From an uncultured Ardenticatenia bacterium (GTDB taxonomy: Bacteria > Chloroflexota > Anaerolineae > Promineifilales > Promineifilaceae), in the NCBI GenBank assembly GCA_937858165.1, contig CALLZA010000881.1, forward strand, positions 1-6,267: a stretch of 6,267 nt of DNA, given 5' to 3'. Position 1 is the stretch's first letter. Each line of letters starts with the position of its first letter. The position numbers were made by a program, and so were the translations under genes. Below are positions 1 through 5,417 of this stretch, one piece after another. A model generated the notes under the pieces. That model was not told the DNA's origin and searched no databases. It saw nothing but the letters and a program-made list of their open reading frames with translations.

Positions 1-95
1 TAATGGACTTGTGCTGTTCGCTTGTACATGTGTTTAAGTCAACTGTGTGTGTGATACTTGTTTAGGCGCGTGCATGAGCTAGTGTGTTTTTTTTT
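1..95. other. Non-biological tail and poly-T linker outside the left adapter
   Basis: This stretch lies outside the P7 adapter. Bases 87-95 are a run of nine T directly before the adapter, matching the oligo-T spacer that anchors P7 primers to an Illumina flow cell. Bases 1-86 are T/G-rich, show no coding structure and differ in composition from the GC-rich insert. They are best read as base-calling noise beyond the end of a short template. No gene should be called here. Confidence 0.9.
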
Positions 96-161
96 CAAGC
101 AGAAGACGGCATACGAGATCTAGTACGGTCTCGTGGGCTCGGAGATGTGTATAAGAGACAG
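96..161 (-). other. Illumina Nextera P7/i7 adapter with Tn5 mosaic end (left)
   Basis: The parts, in order, are the P7 flow-cell sequence (96-119), an 8-base i7 index CTAGTACG (120-127), the Nextera read-2 primer part GTCTCGTGGGCTCGG (128-142) and the 19-bp Tn5 mosaic end AGATGTGTATAAGAGACAG (143-161). The index reads as CGTACTAG, which is the Nextera N702 barcode. The block is the exact reverse complement of 6047-6112. It is library-construction DNA, so the organism's sequence begins at 162. This is not a natural transposon end, although the mosaic end derives from Tn5. Confidence 0.99.
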
Positions 162-270
162 GTATAAATACCACAACGCTTCACTGGACTATCCGCGGCT
201 TTCCAATAAAATACGCTCCACTGTTGGCGGCACGCCGGCAGCATGATTAACAATGGAGGGCATAGAGCCA
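162..270 (+). promoter_or_regulatory. Upstream region of the acyl-CoA synthetase, possible weak promoter
   Basis: This is all that survives of the leader between the adapter junction and the chosen start codon. It holds two A/T-rich hexamers that could serve as -10 elements, TATAAA (163-168) and TAAAAT (207-212). Neither has a convincing -35 partner; for the first, that region would lie beyond the adapter. Whether the gene has its own promoter here or belongs to an operon truncated at 162 cannot be decided. Confidence 0.2.
255..260 (+). promoter_or_regulatory. Ribosome binding site deciding the acyl-CoA synthetase start
   Basis: GGAGGG is the only good Shine-Dalgarno sequence near the start of this gene. 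It lies 10 nt before the ATG at 271 and inside the codons that would follow the ATG at 253. The in-frame ATG at 253 has no purine-rich site upstream. This favours initiation at 271. Confidence 0.6.
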
Positions 271-2061
271 ATGGCAGACAGCAAACGGGATAGCATTGTC
301 GACCGATTTCAGCAGCACCGCCGCATCCGGCCGGCCGCACCGGCTTACTATGAGAAAGTGGGCGCGGCCTGGGTTCCCACGTCGTGGGAGGAGTACGTCA
401 GCCAGACGCGAACGGCTGCCCGAGCGCTGATGGCCCTTGGCGTTCAGCCCGGCCACGTTGTCTGCATGCTCGGCTTCAACAGGCCGGAGTGGGCCATTGG
501 CCAGGTAGCGGCAATGATGATCGGCGGCGTCGGCGCAGGCATCTACACCACCAACAGTCCCTCCGAAGTCCAGTACATCCTCAACCACTCCGAGGCGCCG
601 GTCGTCATCCTGGAGAACGAAGGGCAGTGGGCCAAGATCAAGGCGGTGCGCGATCGGCTACCCCATTTGCGCACCGCCGTCCTGATGCGCGGCACCCAGG
701 TCAACGACCCACTGGCGATGGATTGGGCCGCGTTCCTTTCTCTGGCCGCCGACACAACCGAAGCCGCCCTCGACGCGCGCATCGCCGCCATTGAGATGGA
801 GCAACTGGCCTCCCTCATCTATACCTCCGGCACCACCGGCCCGCCCAAGGCCGTTATGCTCTCCCACACCAATCTGGCTTCCACGGCCCGCAACGGGCAG
901 GAGCTGTTTCGCCTGACGCCCAACGACGTGCTCCTGTCCTACCTACCGCTGTCCCACATCGCCGAGCAGATGTTCACCATCCACACTGCGGCTACGGTCG
1001 GATTCCCGATCTACTACGCCGAATCGCTCACCAAGCTGCCCGACAACTTGCGCGAGGTGCAGCCGACGGTCTTCTTCGGCGTGCCTGGCGTGTGGGAGCG
1101 ATTCCGCGGCCGTGTGGCCGAGCGGCTGGGCGAGGCCCACGGGGCGCGCAAGCGCATCGCCGATTGGGCGCAAACGGTCGGCCGCCAGGTTGCGGCCGAG
1201 CGCAACGCGGGCCGTGAACCGAGCGGCGCACTGGCCGCCAAGTACAAGGTGGCCGAGCGGCTGGTCTTCGGCAAAGTCAAGCCGGTGCTGGGCTTCAGCC
1301 GCACCCGCGTGGCCGTGTCCGGCGCGGCGGCCATTGACAAGGGCATTCTGGAGTTCTTCAGCGGGTTGGACGTGACCATCTATGAGGTCTACGGCCAGTC
1401 GGAGGGATGCGGGCCGACGACGTTCAACCGTCCCGGCGCGACCAAGCTGGGCACAACCGGGCAGGCGTGGCCTGGTAGCGAGGTCAAGCTGGGGCCGGAC
1501 GGCGAAATTCTGCTGCGCGGCCCCAACGTTTTCATGGGCTACTATAAGGACGCCGCCGCCACGCAGGACACGCTAATCGACGGCTGGCTCCACTCCGGCG
1601 ACCTGGGGCGCTTCGACGAGGACGGCTTCCTGACCATCGTCGGCCGCAAGAAAGACATCATCATCACTTCCGGCGGCAAGAATATCGCCCCGCGCAACAT
1701 CGAGGCGGCGCTGAAGAATCTGGAGTTGGTCGGCGACGCCGTGCTGGTGGGTGAGGGGCGCAAGTACCTGTGCGCCCTGTTGACGCTGGATCCGGAGAAG
1801 GCGGAGCGGTTCGCCGAAGCGAACGGCATCACCGGCGCGGAGTTGCATACCCACCCCAAGGTCGTCGAGGCGATTCAGGCCGACATCGATGAGTTCGTCA
1901 ACACGCAGTTTGCGCGCGTCGAGCAGGTGCGCAAGTTCACGCTGCTGCCAAAACCCTTCAGTATCGAGGGCGGCGAGATGACACCGACGCTGAAGCTGAA
2001 GCGCAAGAACATCTGCGACATGCACACGACCGAGATCGAGGCTATGTACGCGGGAGAGTAA
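271..2061 (+). CDS. Long-chain fatty acid-CoA ligase (AMP-binding, ACSBG/FadD15-like)
   Basis: This enzyme should activate long-chain fatty acids to acyl-CoA through an acyl-adenylate, using ATP and CoA, for beta-oxidation or lipid synthesis. From the ATG at 271 the protein has 596 residues, a usual length for bacterial long-chain synthetases. The ANL-superfamily core motifs are all visible. These are the P-loop YTSGTTGPPK (about 184-193), YEVYGQSEG (about 371-379), the hinge-side GWLHSGDLG with its ATP-ribose Asp (about 444) and GRKKDIIITSGGKNIAP (about 458-474). The C-terminal TPTLKLKR (about 571-578) contains the candidate catalytic lysine. The stretch GIYTTNSPSE and the segment TVGFPIYYAESLTKLPDNL resemble the bubblegum/FadD15 branch. 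An alternative ATG at 253 would add six residues but lacks a ribosome binding site. No signal peptide is apparent, so it is probably cytosolic or membrane-associated. The exact chain-length preference cannot be read from sequence. Confidence 0.95.
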   Translation: MADSKRDSIVDRFQQHRRIRPAAPAYYEKVGAAWVPTSWEEYVSQTRTAARALMALGVQPGHVVCMLGFNRPEWAIGQVAAMMIGGVGAGIYTTNSPSEVQYILNHSEAPVVILENEGQWAKIKAVRDRLPHLRTAVLMRGTQVNDPLAMDWAAFLSLAADTTEAALDARIAAIEMEQLASLIYTSGTTGPPKAVMLSHTNLASTARNGQELFRLTPNDVLLSYLPLSHIAEQMFTIHTAATVGFPIYYAESLTKLPDNLREVQPTVFFGVPGVWERFRGRVAERLGEAHGARKRIADWAQTVGRQVAAERNAGREPSGALAAKYKVAERLVFGKVKPVLGFSRTRVAVSGAAAIDKGILEFFSGLDVTIYEVYGQSEGCGPTTFNRPGATKLGTTGQAWPGSEVKLGPDGEILLRGPNVFMGYYKDAAATQDTLIDGWLHSGDLGRFDEDGFLTIVGRKKDIIITSGGKNIAPRNIEAALKNLELVGDAVLVGEGRKYLCALLTLDPEKAERFAEANGITGAELHTHPKVVEAIQADIDEFVNTQFARVEQVRKFTLLPKPFSIEGGEMTPTLKLKRKNICDMHTTEIEAMYAGE

Positions 2062-2079
2062 GGGATTAGGGGCTAGGGG
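2052..2079 (+). other. G-quadruplex-type motif across the acyl-CoA synthetase stop codon
   Basis: Four G-runs (2052-2054, 2062-2064, 2069-2072 and 2076-2079) are separated by loops of 7, 4 and 3 nt. This fits the classic G3+N1-7 pattern on the plus strand. The first run lies in the last codons and the rest follow the TAA stop. The last two runs are also the left arm of the hairpin at 2065-2105, so the two structures would compete. Folding is inferred from pattern only. Confidence 0.4.
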
Positions 2080-2105
2080 AGAGCGTTCTTCCCCTAGACC
2101 CTAAT
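2065..2105. terminator. Long hairpin between convergent genes, candidate bidirectional terminator
   Basis: Bases 2065-2079 (ATTAGGGGCTAGGGG) pair with 2091-2105 over 15 bp with a single mismatch (G2072 against A2098). A further A-T pair closes the loop. The element sits between the stop codons of two converging genes, where a two-way terminator is expected. Its right arm overlaps the TAG stop and penultimate region of the acetyltransferase gene. There is no U-tract on either side, so it is not a textbook intrinsic terminator. It may instead stabilise 3' ends or be a dispersed intergenic repeat. Confidence 0.55.
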
Positions 2106-2670
2106 CAGCGCGAACCTGGGCGAAGATGTGGGTATCGCGCAGGCCGCCGGTGACGTGGTCGCGGGCGTCGTGTCGCAGCGTGCCCTCGTGGGCAAAGCCG
2201 GCGCGACGAGCCACAGCCGCGCTGCGCTCGTTCTTCACGTCACAACGAATTTCCACCCGCTGCGCACCTAGCGTCTCGAAGGCGAAGCGGGTAATGCCGT
2301 TGACCGCCTCGGTGATGTAGCCCCGCCCGGCGTGGCTGGTGCGCGCCCAGTAGCCGATCTCGAACTTGGGAATCGACCAGTCGATGCGGTGCAGCCCGCT
2401 ACCGCCGATGATCTGCCCATCCTCTTTCAGCGTCAGCATCATCCACAGATCTTCGCGGGCCAGGAACTTCAACCGCCCCTCGCGCACGCGGACGCGATAC
2501 CACTCTTCGGTGGGCACTTCCACGGCCCAGGGCATCCACGGCTTCAACTCCGGCTGCGACTCGACCACCGCCTGCCGCAAAGGCGCGGCGTCATCGGGCA
2601 GCGGCCCGCGGATGATGAGCCGCTCCGTCTCGAAACTATACGGGAAGTCCAGCAGAATGGGGTTGTCCAT
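2101..2670 (-). CDS. GNAT family N-acetyltransferase, RimJ/RimL-like (Acetyltransf_3)
   Basis: This is a 189-residue acetyl-CoA-dependent acyltransferase of the RimJ/RimL type. The family acetylates protein N-termini, amino acids, small amines or antibiotics; the substrate here is unknown. It begins with the usual SFETERLIIR strand (about 12-21). It carries FEIGYW (103-108), the acetyl-CoA pyrophosphate-binding loop HAGRGYITEA (113-122), and the late motif CDVKNERSAAVARRAGF (143-159) that ends with the typical GF pair. Length matches the family, with no signal peptide. The start at 2670 is backed by AGGAA (2677-2681 on the plus strand) 6 nt upstream. It lies 27 bp after the glycosidase-like gene on the same strand, so the two are probably co-transcribed, but there is no obvious functional link. 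Its stop codon lies within the hairpin at 2065-2105. Confidence 0.92.
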   Translation of the reverse strand: MDNPILLDFPYSFETERLIIRGPLPDDAAPLRQAVVESQPELKPWMPWAVEVPTEEWYRVRVREGRLKFLAREDLWMMLTLKEDGQIIGGSGLHRIDWSIPKFEIGYWARTSHAGRGYITEAVNGITRFAFETLGAQRVEIRCDVKNERSAAVARRAGFAHEGTLRHDARDHVTGGLRDTHIFAQVRAD

Positions 2671-2697
2671 AGGAGTTTCCTGAAGAGGGGGTTCTTC

Positions 2698-4524
2698 TTA
2701 CTGCCCGGTGACGATGGGCGCGTAGCCGCGGTAGGGCCAACTGACCCCGCGGTCGTCCTTCTCGATCAGCAGCACCGGCGAGCCGCCGATGGGAAACAGC
2801 GGGTTGGGCGACGCGCCGCCGGGGAACGGGTTGCGGTTGGTGGCCGGCGGCAGCTCGATGGTGTAGTGGCCATCGACGGCGGCAATGGCTTGCGTGCGGC
2901 CGTCAGGGTAGACCAGCGTCGCCCGCCCGTCGGGACTGGTGGCGTCGACGATGGCTGTCTCGGTGCGGTCGCATAGCGTCCACAGGCCGACGATGCGCTC
3001 GCCCGTAGCCACACGGTGGAAGGCAATCCACTCCTGCGGCGGCGTTTTATCGCCCGGGTTCAACTGGCCGGGGCACAGTTGTGGCTCGCCCATGCGCGTG
3101 CGCCAGTAGGGTACCGTGTCACTCAAGTGCGTGGTCAACACCTGATAGGCGCTCAGGCTCGACCGCGCCGTGCCCGGCTGCGGGTGTTGGGTGAAGCACA
3201 GCATGTCGGTCGGGTTGCGGAACAAGCCGTTGGCATCCCCGGCGCAGGGCTTCCCCTGATACTGGTTGTTCTCATCGCACAACTCGCCGTTGTGGGGCGG
3301 AAAGTTCGTGCCCGCCGGCTGATTGCCGCAGCCGTCGTAGAGTTGGAAGTGGAAAATGCCGTCGGCCCCAGCGAACAGGGCATACATGGCCGACTGGATG
3401 ATATAGTCCGCCTGTTCCTCTGTGGTCGCCCTGAGGGCGCTTAGGGAATCCCACACCGGCCCGGGGTAATCATCCCAGGCGGGCACGCCCGACTCATTGA
3501 GCCAGATCGGCTTCTCAAAGCCAAAGTCACGCATTGCCCCGCGGGCGCGGAAGACGTGGAACCAGGATTTCCAGGCGTGGAAGTAGCTGTGGGTGGCCAG
3601 AATGTCGTGGTAGAAGCCGTGTTCGGCCGCGGTCGGGTCGGCGGCCAGGATGGTCAGAACTTGGCGATAATACTCAAACTTGGTGCCACCTTCTTCGTAG
3701 GAATTGGCCAGCCCCGCAAAGAGCACTGTCGCGTTCGGATCGGCGGCCTTGGCCGCCAAATAGCCAACCTTCAACAGTCGGGCATAATCCTCCACGCTGG
3801 CATCCCAGAAGATGTTCAAGTCCGGTTCATTCCACATCTCCCAGTGCGTGACGCCGACGCCGGCCGGCCATCCGTTGGCCTGGGCCAGCACGCCGCCTGG
3901 CTTGTAGCGGTTGACCGCGGCGGCGACGAACACGGCCCACTTGTTGGCCGGGTTGGGCGCTTTGCCGGGGGCCAGAGTGTCGCTGCCATCGCTAAACGTC
4001 GGCTCGAAAAGGCCCAGCGGCGTGGCCCGCTCCGGTGCGTCGAGGCTCAACTCGCCCGGGCGTAGACGCGGGATACGGCTGACGCGGGTGGTGTCGTCGA
4101 TCGTGTAAAAGCCGGGCGTGCCCAGCAGAATGGCGTTCAGCTTGAAGCCGTGGGCGATGTCGGCCAACACCGTCGCGTCCTGCGTCGCCCAGTTGAACGC
4201 GCCGGGGCTTTGCTCGATGTTGAACCAGTAGAGCGGCCAGCGATTCCAGGTCGCGCCGGTGGCCTGGCCGTTCTGGTACTGCTGCTCCAGCGATGGCGGC
4301 GTCCGGCCGCTGGCGCGGTCTTCGGCCGAACTGATGAAGACGACGCCGAAGCGGGGGGAATCGGTCGCTGCGGGCGCGGCGGCTGTGGCGCGGATCGGGC
4401 CATCGTCCATTGCCCGGCCGGCGGTCGGGCCGGCGGCCAGCAACAGGACCAGGAGCAGCCCGCCGCCAAGCAGTACGAGCGGTAGATGGCGTGGCTTTGA
4501 TTGGAGGTGGTGTTGATTGTTCAT
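2698..4524 (-). CDS. Secreted clan GH-A glycoside hydrolase-like protein (GH39/GH5-like TIM barrel)
   Basis: This 608-residue protein has a basic N-terminus, a hydrophobic segment at about 14-32 and a plausible signal-peptidase site near AGRA (about 38), so it should be exported. The barrel opens with RWPLYWFNIEQSPGAFNW (about 95-112), as in clan GH-A enzymes. HWEMWNEPD gives the likely acid/base Glu233, and PIWLNESG gives the likely nucleophile Glu344. The His-x-Tyr of ATHSYF (His312) fits a beta-strand between them. The two glutamates are 111 residues apart, a normal spacing for GH39-like enzymes. Six cysteines lie between Cys399 and Cys518, and none elsewhere was noticed, suggesting disulfides in a loop-rich insertion after the FHFQLYD strand. 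A beta-rich C-terminal part ends in PYRGYAPIVTGQ. AGGAG (4535-4539 on the plus strand) lies 10 nt before the ATG. The sugar substrate is not predictable, and a non-catalytic role cannot be excluded. It sits 83 bp after the TetR gene and 27 bp before the acetyltransferase gene. Confidence 0.85.
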   Translation of the reverse strand: MNNQHHLQSKPRHLPLVLLGGGLLLVLLLAAGPTAGRAMDDGPIRATAAAPAATDSPRFGVVFISSAEDRASGRTPPSLEQQYQNGQATGATWNRWPLYWFNIEQSPGAFNWATQDATVLADIAHGFKLNAILLGTPGFYTIDDTTRVSRIPRLRPGELSLDAPERATPLGLFEPTFSDGSDTLAPGKAPNPANKWAVFVAAAVNRYKPGGVLAQANGWPAGVGVTHWEMWNEPDLNIFWDASVEDYARLLKVGYLAAKAADPNATVLFAGLANSYEEGGTKFEYYRQVLTILAADPTAAEHGFYHDILATHSYFHAWKSWFHVFRARGAMRDFGFEKPIWLNESGVPAWDDYPGPVWDSLSALRATTEEQADYIIQSAMYALFAGADGIFHFQLYDGCGNQPAGTNFPPHNGELCDENNQYQGKPCAGDANGLFRNPTDMLCFTQHPQPGTARSSLSAYQVLTTHLSDTVPYWRTRMGEPQLCPGQLNPGDKTPPQEWIAFHRVATGERIVGLWTLCDRTETAIVDATSPDGRATLVYPDGRTQAIAAVDGHYTIELPPATNRNPFPGGASPNPLFPIGGSPVLLIEKDDRGVSWPYRGYAPIVTGQ

Positions 4525-4547
4525 TCTGCCATTACTCCTGCGTCAAG

Positions 4548-4566
4548 CGCCCTCTCCCGAAGGGCG
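4548..4566 (-). other. Small hairpin in the gap between the TetR and glycosidase-like genes
   Basis: CGCCCT (4548-4553) and AGGGCG (4561-4566) pair perfectly over 6 bp around a 7-nt loop, in the 83-bp gap 4525-4607. No T-run follows in the direction of transcription, so an intrinsic terminator is unlikely. It could act as a processing or attenuation site between the two genes, or be a decayed REP-like repeat, since CCCTC and GAGGG tracts surround it. The rest of the gap contains only C-rich plus-strand sequence and the downstream ribosome binding site. Confidence 0.35.
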
Positions 4567-4607
4567 AGGGGGTCAGCGTCCCTCTCCCCTGTGCCCCTGC
4601 GCCTCAA

Positions 4608-5246
4608 TCAAGTCGCTAACAACGCCACCAGCCGCCGCAACCCGTCACCAATGCGCTCGATGGTATAACCGCGGGCATCGCGCTGGTAGCGAAAAATGTC
4701 GATTTGCAGCGGGGCCAGCAACGCTTCGCCCACGTAGTCGAGGTCGAGATCGGCGACCAGTTCGCCACGCCGCGCCGCCGACCGTAGCAGAGCGCTGACG
4801 GTCATGAACTGCCAGAAATGGGGCAGATTCAACGGTTGTTCGGTGCGCAACAGGCCGCCCCGCTCCACTTCGCTCAAGAGTGGCGAGTGCACGTCAGTGA
4901 AGCCCACCAGCGCTTCCAGAAAGTCGGCCAGTTGGGTCAAGTAGGCCACGCCCGCGGCCGTCTGCCGCCGAAAACGCGCCAGTGATTGGGCCTGAAACTC
5001 GCCTAGCTGGCGATCCATCAGCGACAGACACAGCTCTGCCTTACTGGCAAAGCGGCGATAGAGTGTGCCTTTGCCCACCCCGGCCGCCTCGGCAATCTCG
5101 GCCATGCAAACGTTGGCCACCCCGCGTTCGGCGAACAGGCGCTCGGCCGTGCGCAGGATAAGCGCCCGATTGGCAGCGGCATCGGCCCGCTCGTGTCGCT
5201 CGGCCAGGGCGTCGTCTTCAACAGTAACCAGATCGATTCGTGACAT
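4608..5246 (-). CDS. TetR/AcrR family transcriptional regulator
   Basis: This is a 212-residue one-component repressor-type regulator. The N-terminal DNA-binding domain spans about 26-72 and has the family layout: a first helix NRALILRTAERLFAERG, then MAEIAEAAGVGKGTLYRRFASKAEL, whose VGKGTLYRRF part is the recognition helix. The remaining 140 or so residues form the variable ligand-binding and dimerisation half, so the inducer cannot be guessed. Length is typical. The gene is transcribed divergently from the YceI gene, and the space between them contains two copies of a GGACT-AGTCC palindrome (5335-5350 and 5369-5384) that are probably its operators. No clear Shine-Dalgarno sequence precedes the ATG at 5246; only a GAG lies nearby. 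A further N-terminal extension of about 25 residues before the HTH is slightly long, and no better in-frame start was evident. Confidence 0.93.
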   Translation of the reverse strand: MSRIDLVTVEDDALAERHERADAAANRALILRTAERLFAERGVANVCMAEIAEAAGVGKGTLYRRFASKAELCLSLMDRQLGEFQAQSLARFRRQTAAGVAYLTQLADFLEALVGFTDVHSPLLSEVERGGLLRTEQPLNLPHFWQFMTVSALLRSAARRGELVADLDLDYVGEALLAPLQIDIFRYQRDARGYTIERIGDGLRRLVALLAT

Positions 5247-5299
5247 GGGTTTTGCTCGTGCAGGAACCGAGTTGCTGAGCTATTCCGCAATTCGGCTCA

Positions 5300-5305
5300 A
5301 TTATA
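5300..5305 (-). promoter_or_regulatory. Likely -10 element of the TetR gene promoter
   Basis: The minus strand reads TATAAT, a perfect sigma-70 -10 hexamer, 54 bp before the TetR start codon. It predicts a start point near 5293 and a leader of about 47 nt. No good -35 hexamer stands 16-18 bp upstream (minus-strand GTGCAA/AGTGCA at most), so it may depend on an activator or be weak. The putative spacer is filled by the inverted repeat at 5307-5325. Confidence 0.5.
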
Positions 5306-5306
5306 C

Positions 5307-5325
5307 GCAACTCTGATGAAGTTGC
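5307..5325. promoter_or_regulatory. Inverted repeat GCAACT-N7-AGTTGC in the TetR promoter
   Basis: GCAACT (5307-5312) and AGTTGC (5320-5325) form a perfect 6-bp inverted repeat over 7 nt, lying where the spacer and -35 of the TetR promoter should be. A third half-site, AGTTGC, is at 5270-5275. The half-site differs from the GGACT palindromes, so a second DNA-binding protein, or an additional site for this TetR, is possible. Confidence 0.35.
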
Positions 5326-5327
5326 AC

Positions 5328-5356
5328 TTGACAAGTGGACTTAAGTCCGCTACTAT
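5328..5356 (+). promoter_or_regulatory. Sigma-70 promoter of the YceI gene
   Basis: A perfect -35 TTGACA (5328-5333) is followed, after an optimal 17-bp spacer, by TACTAT (5351-5356), a 4-of-6 match to TATAAT. The predicted transcript starts near 5363 and has a leader of about 55 nt before the ATG at 5418. The spacer contains a perfect palindrome, so a bound repressor would sit exactly where RNA polymerase binds. Confidence 0.75.
5335..5350. promoter_or_regulatory. Probable TetR operator O1, inside the yceI promoter spacer
   Basis: GTGGACTTAAGTCCGC contains the perfect 12-bp palindrome GGACTTAAGTCC at 5337-5348. It lies wholly between the -35 and -10 hexamers of the yceI promoter. Dyads of this size next to a tetR gene are the usual target of TetR dimers. 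Binding by this particular regulator is inferred from position and symmetry. Confidence 0.7.
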
Positions 5357-5368
5357 CTTAGCAGATAA

Positions 5369-5384
5369 ACGGACTGAAGTCCAC
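5369..5384. promoter_or_regulatory. Probable TetR operator O2, in the yceI leader
   Basis: The reverse complement of this stretch, GTGGACTTCAGTCCGT, matches O1 at 14 of 16 positions. It preserves the GGACT/AGTCC arms, with GA in the middle on the plus strand. Its centre is 34 bp from the centre of O1, and it falls just after the predicted transcription start. A second repressor dimer here would act as a roadblock or bind together with O1. Confidence 0.65.
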
Positions 5385-5403
5385 ATAACACAAAACGAGA
5401 AAA

Positions 5404-5408
5404 GGGAG
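5404..5408 (+). promoter_or_regulatory. Ribosome binding site of the YceI gene
   Basis: GGGAG lies 9 nt before the ATG at 5418 and fixes the start. An ATG in the same frame at 5316 lies upstream of the -35 element of the promoter, so it cannot be the start of a protein made from that promoter. Confidence 0.8.
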
Positions 5409-5417
5409 AACCAACAC

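Noticed and set aside
185..195. A third TetR operator (TGGACTATCCG) before the acyl-CoA synthetase gene
   Set aside because: It has one good half-site, but the spacing is 3 bp shorter than in O1 and O2 and it is not a 12-bp palindrome; chance is likely.
253..270. Acyl-CoA synthetase start at 253
   Set aside because: No Shine-Dalgarno sequence precedes it; GGAGGG at 255-260 serves the ATG at 271. It remains a minor alternative.
1573..2025. Minus-strand ORF inside the acyl-CoA synthetase gene
   Set aside because: It lies opposite the conserved C-terminal motifs of the enzyme, with no ribosome binding site or family features.
2332..2976. Long plus-strand ORF across the acetyltransferase and glycosidase-like genes
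   Set aside because: It is antisense to two well-supported genes, has no family motifs, and is an expected by-product of GC-rich codon use.
3556..4065. Plus-strand ORF inside the glycosidase-like gene
   Set aside because: It shadows the catalytic barrel on the opposite strand and shows no recognisable domain.
5316..5417. 34-residue N-terminal extension of the YceI protein from the ATG at 5316
   Set aside because: It covers the promoter and both operators, has no YceI similarity, and the ATG at 5418 has its own ribosome binding site.
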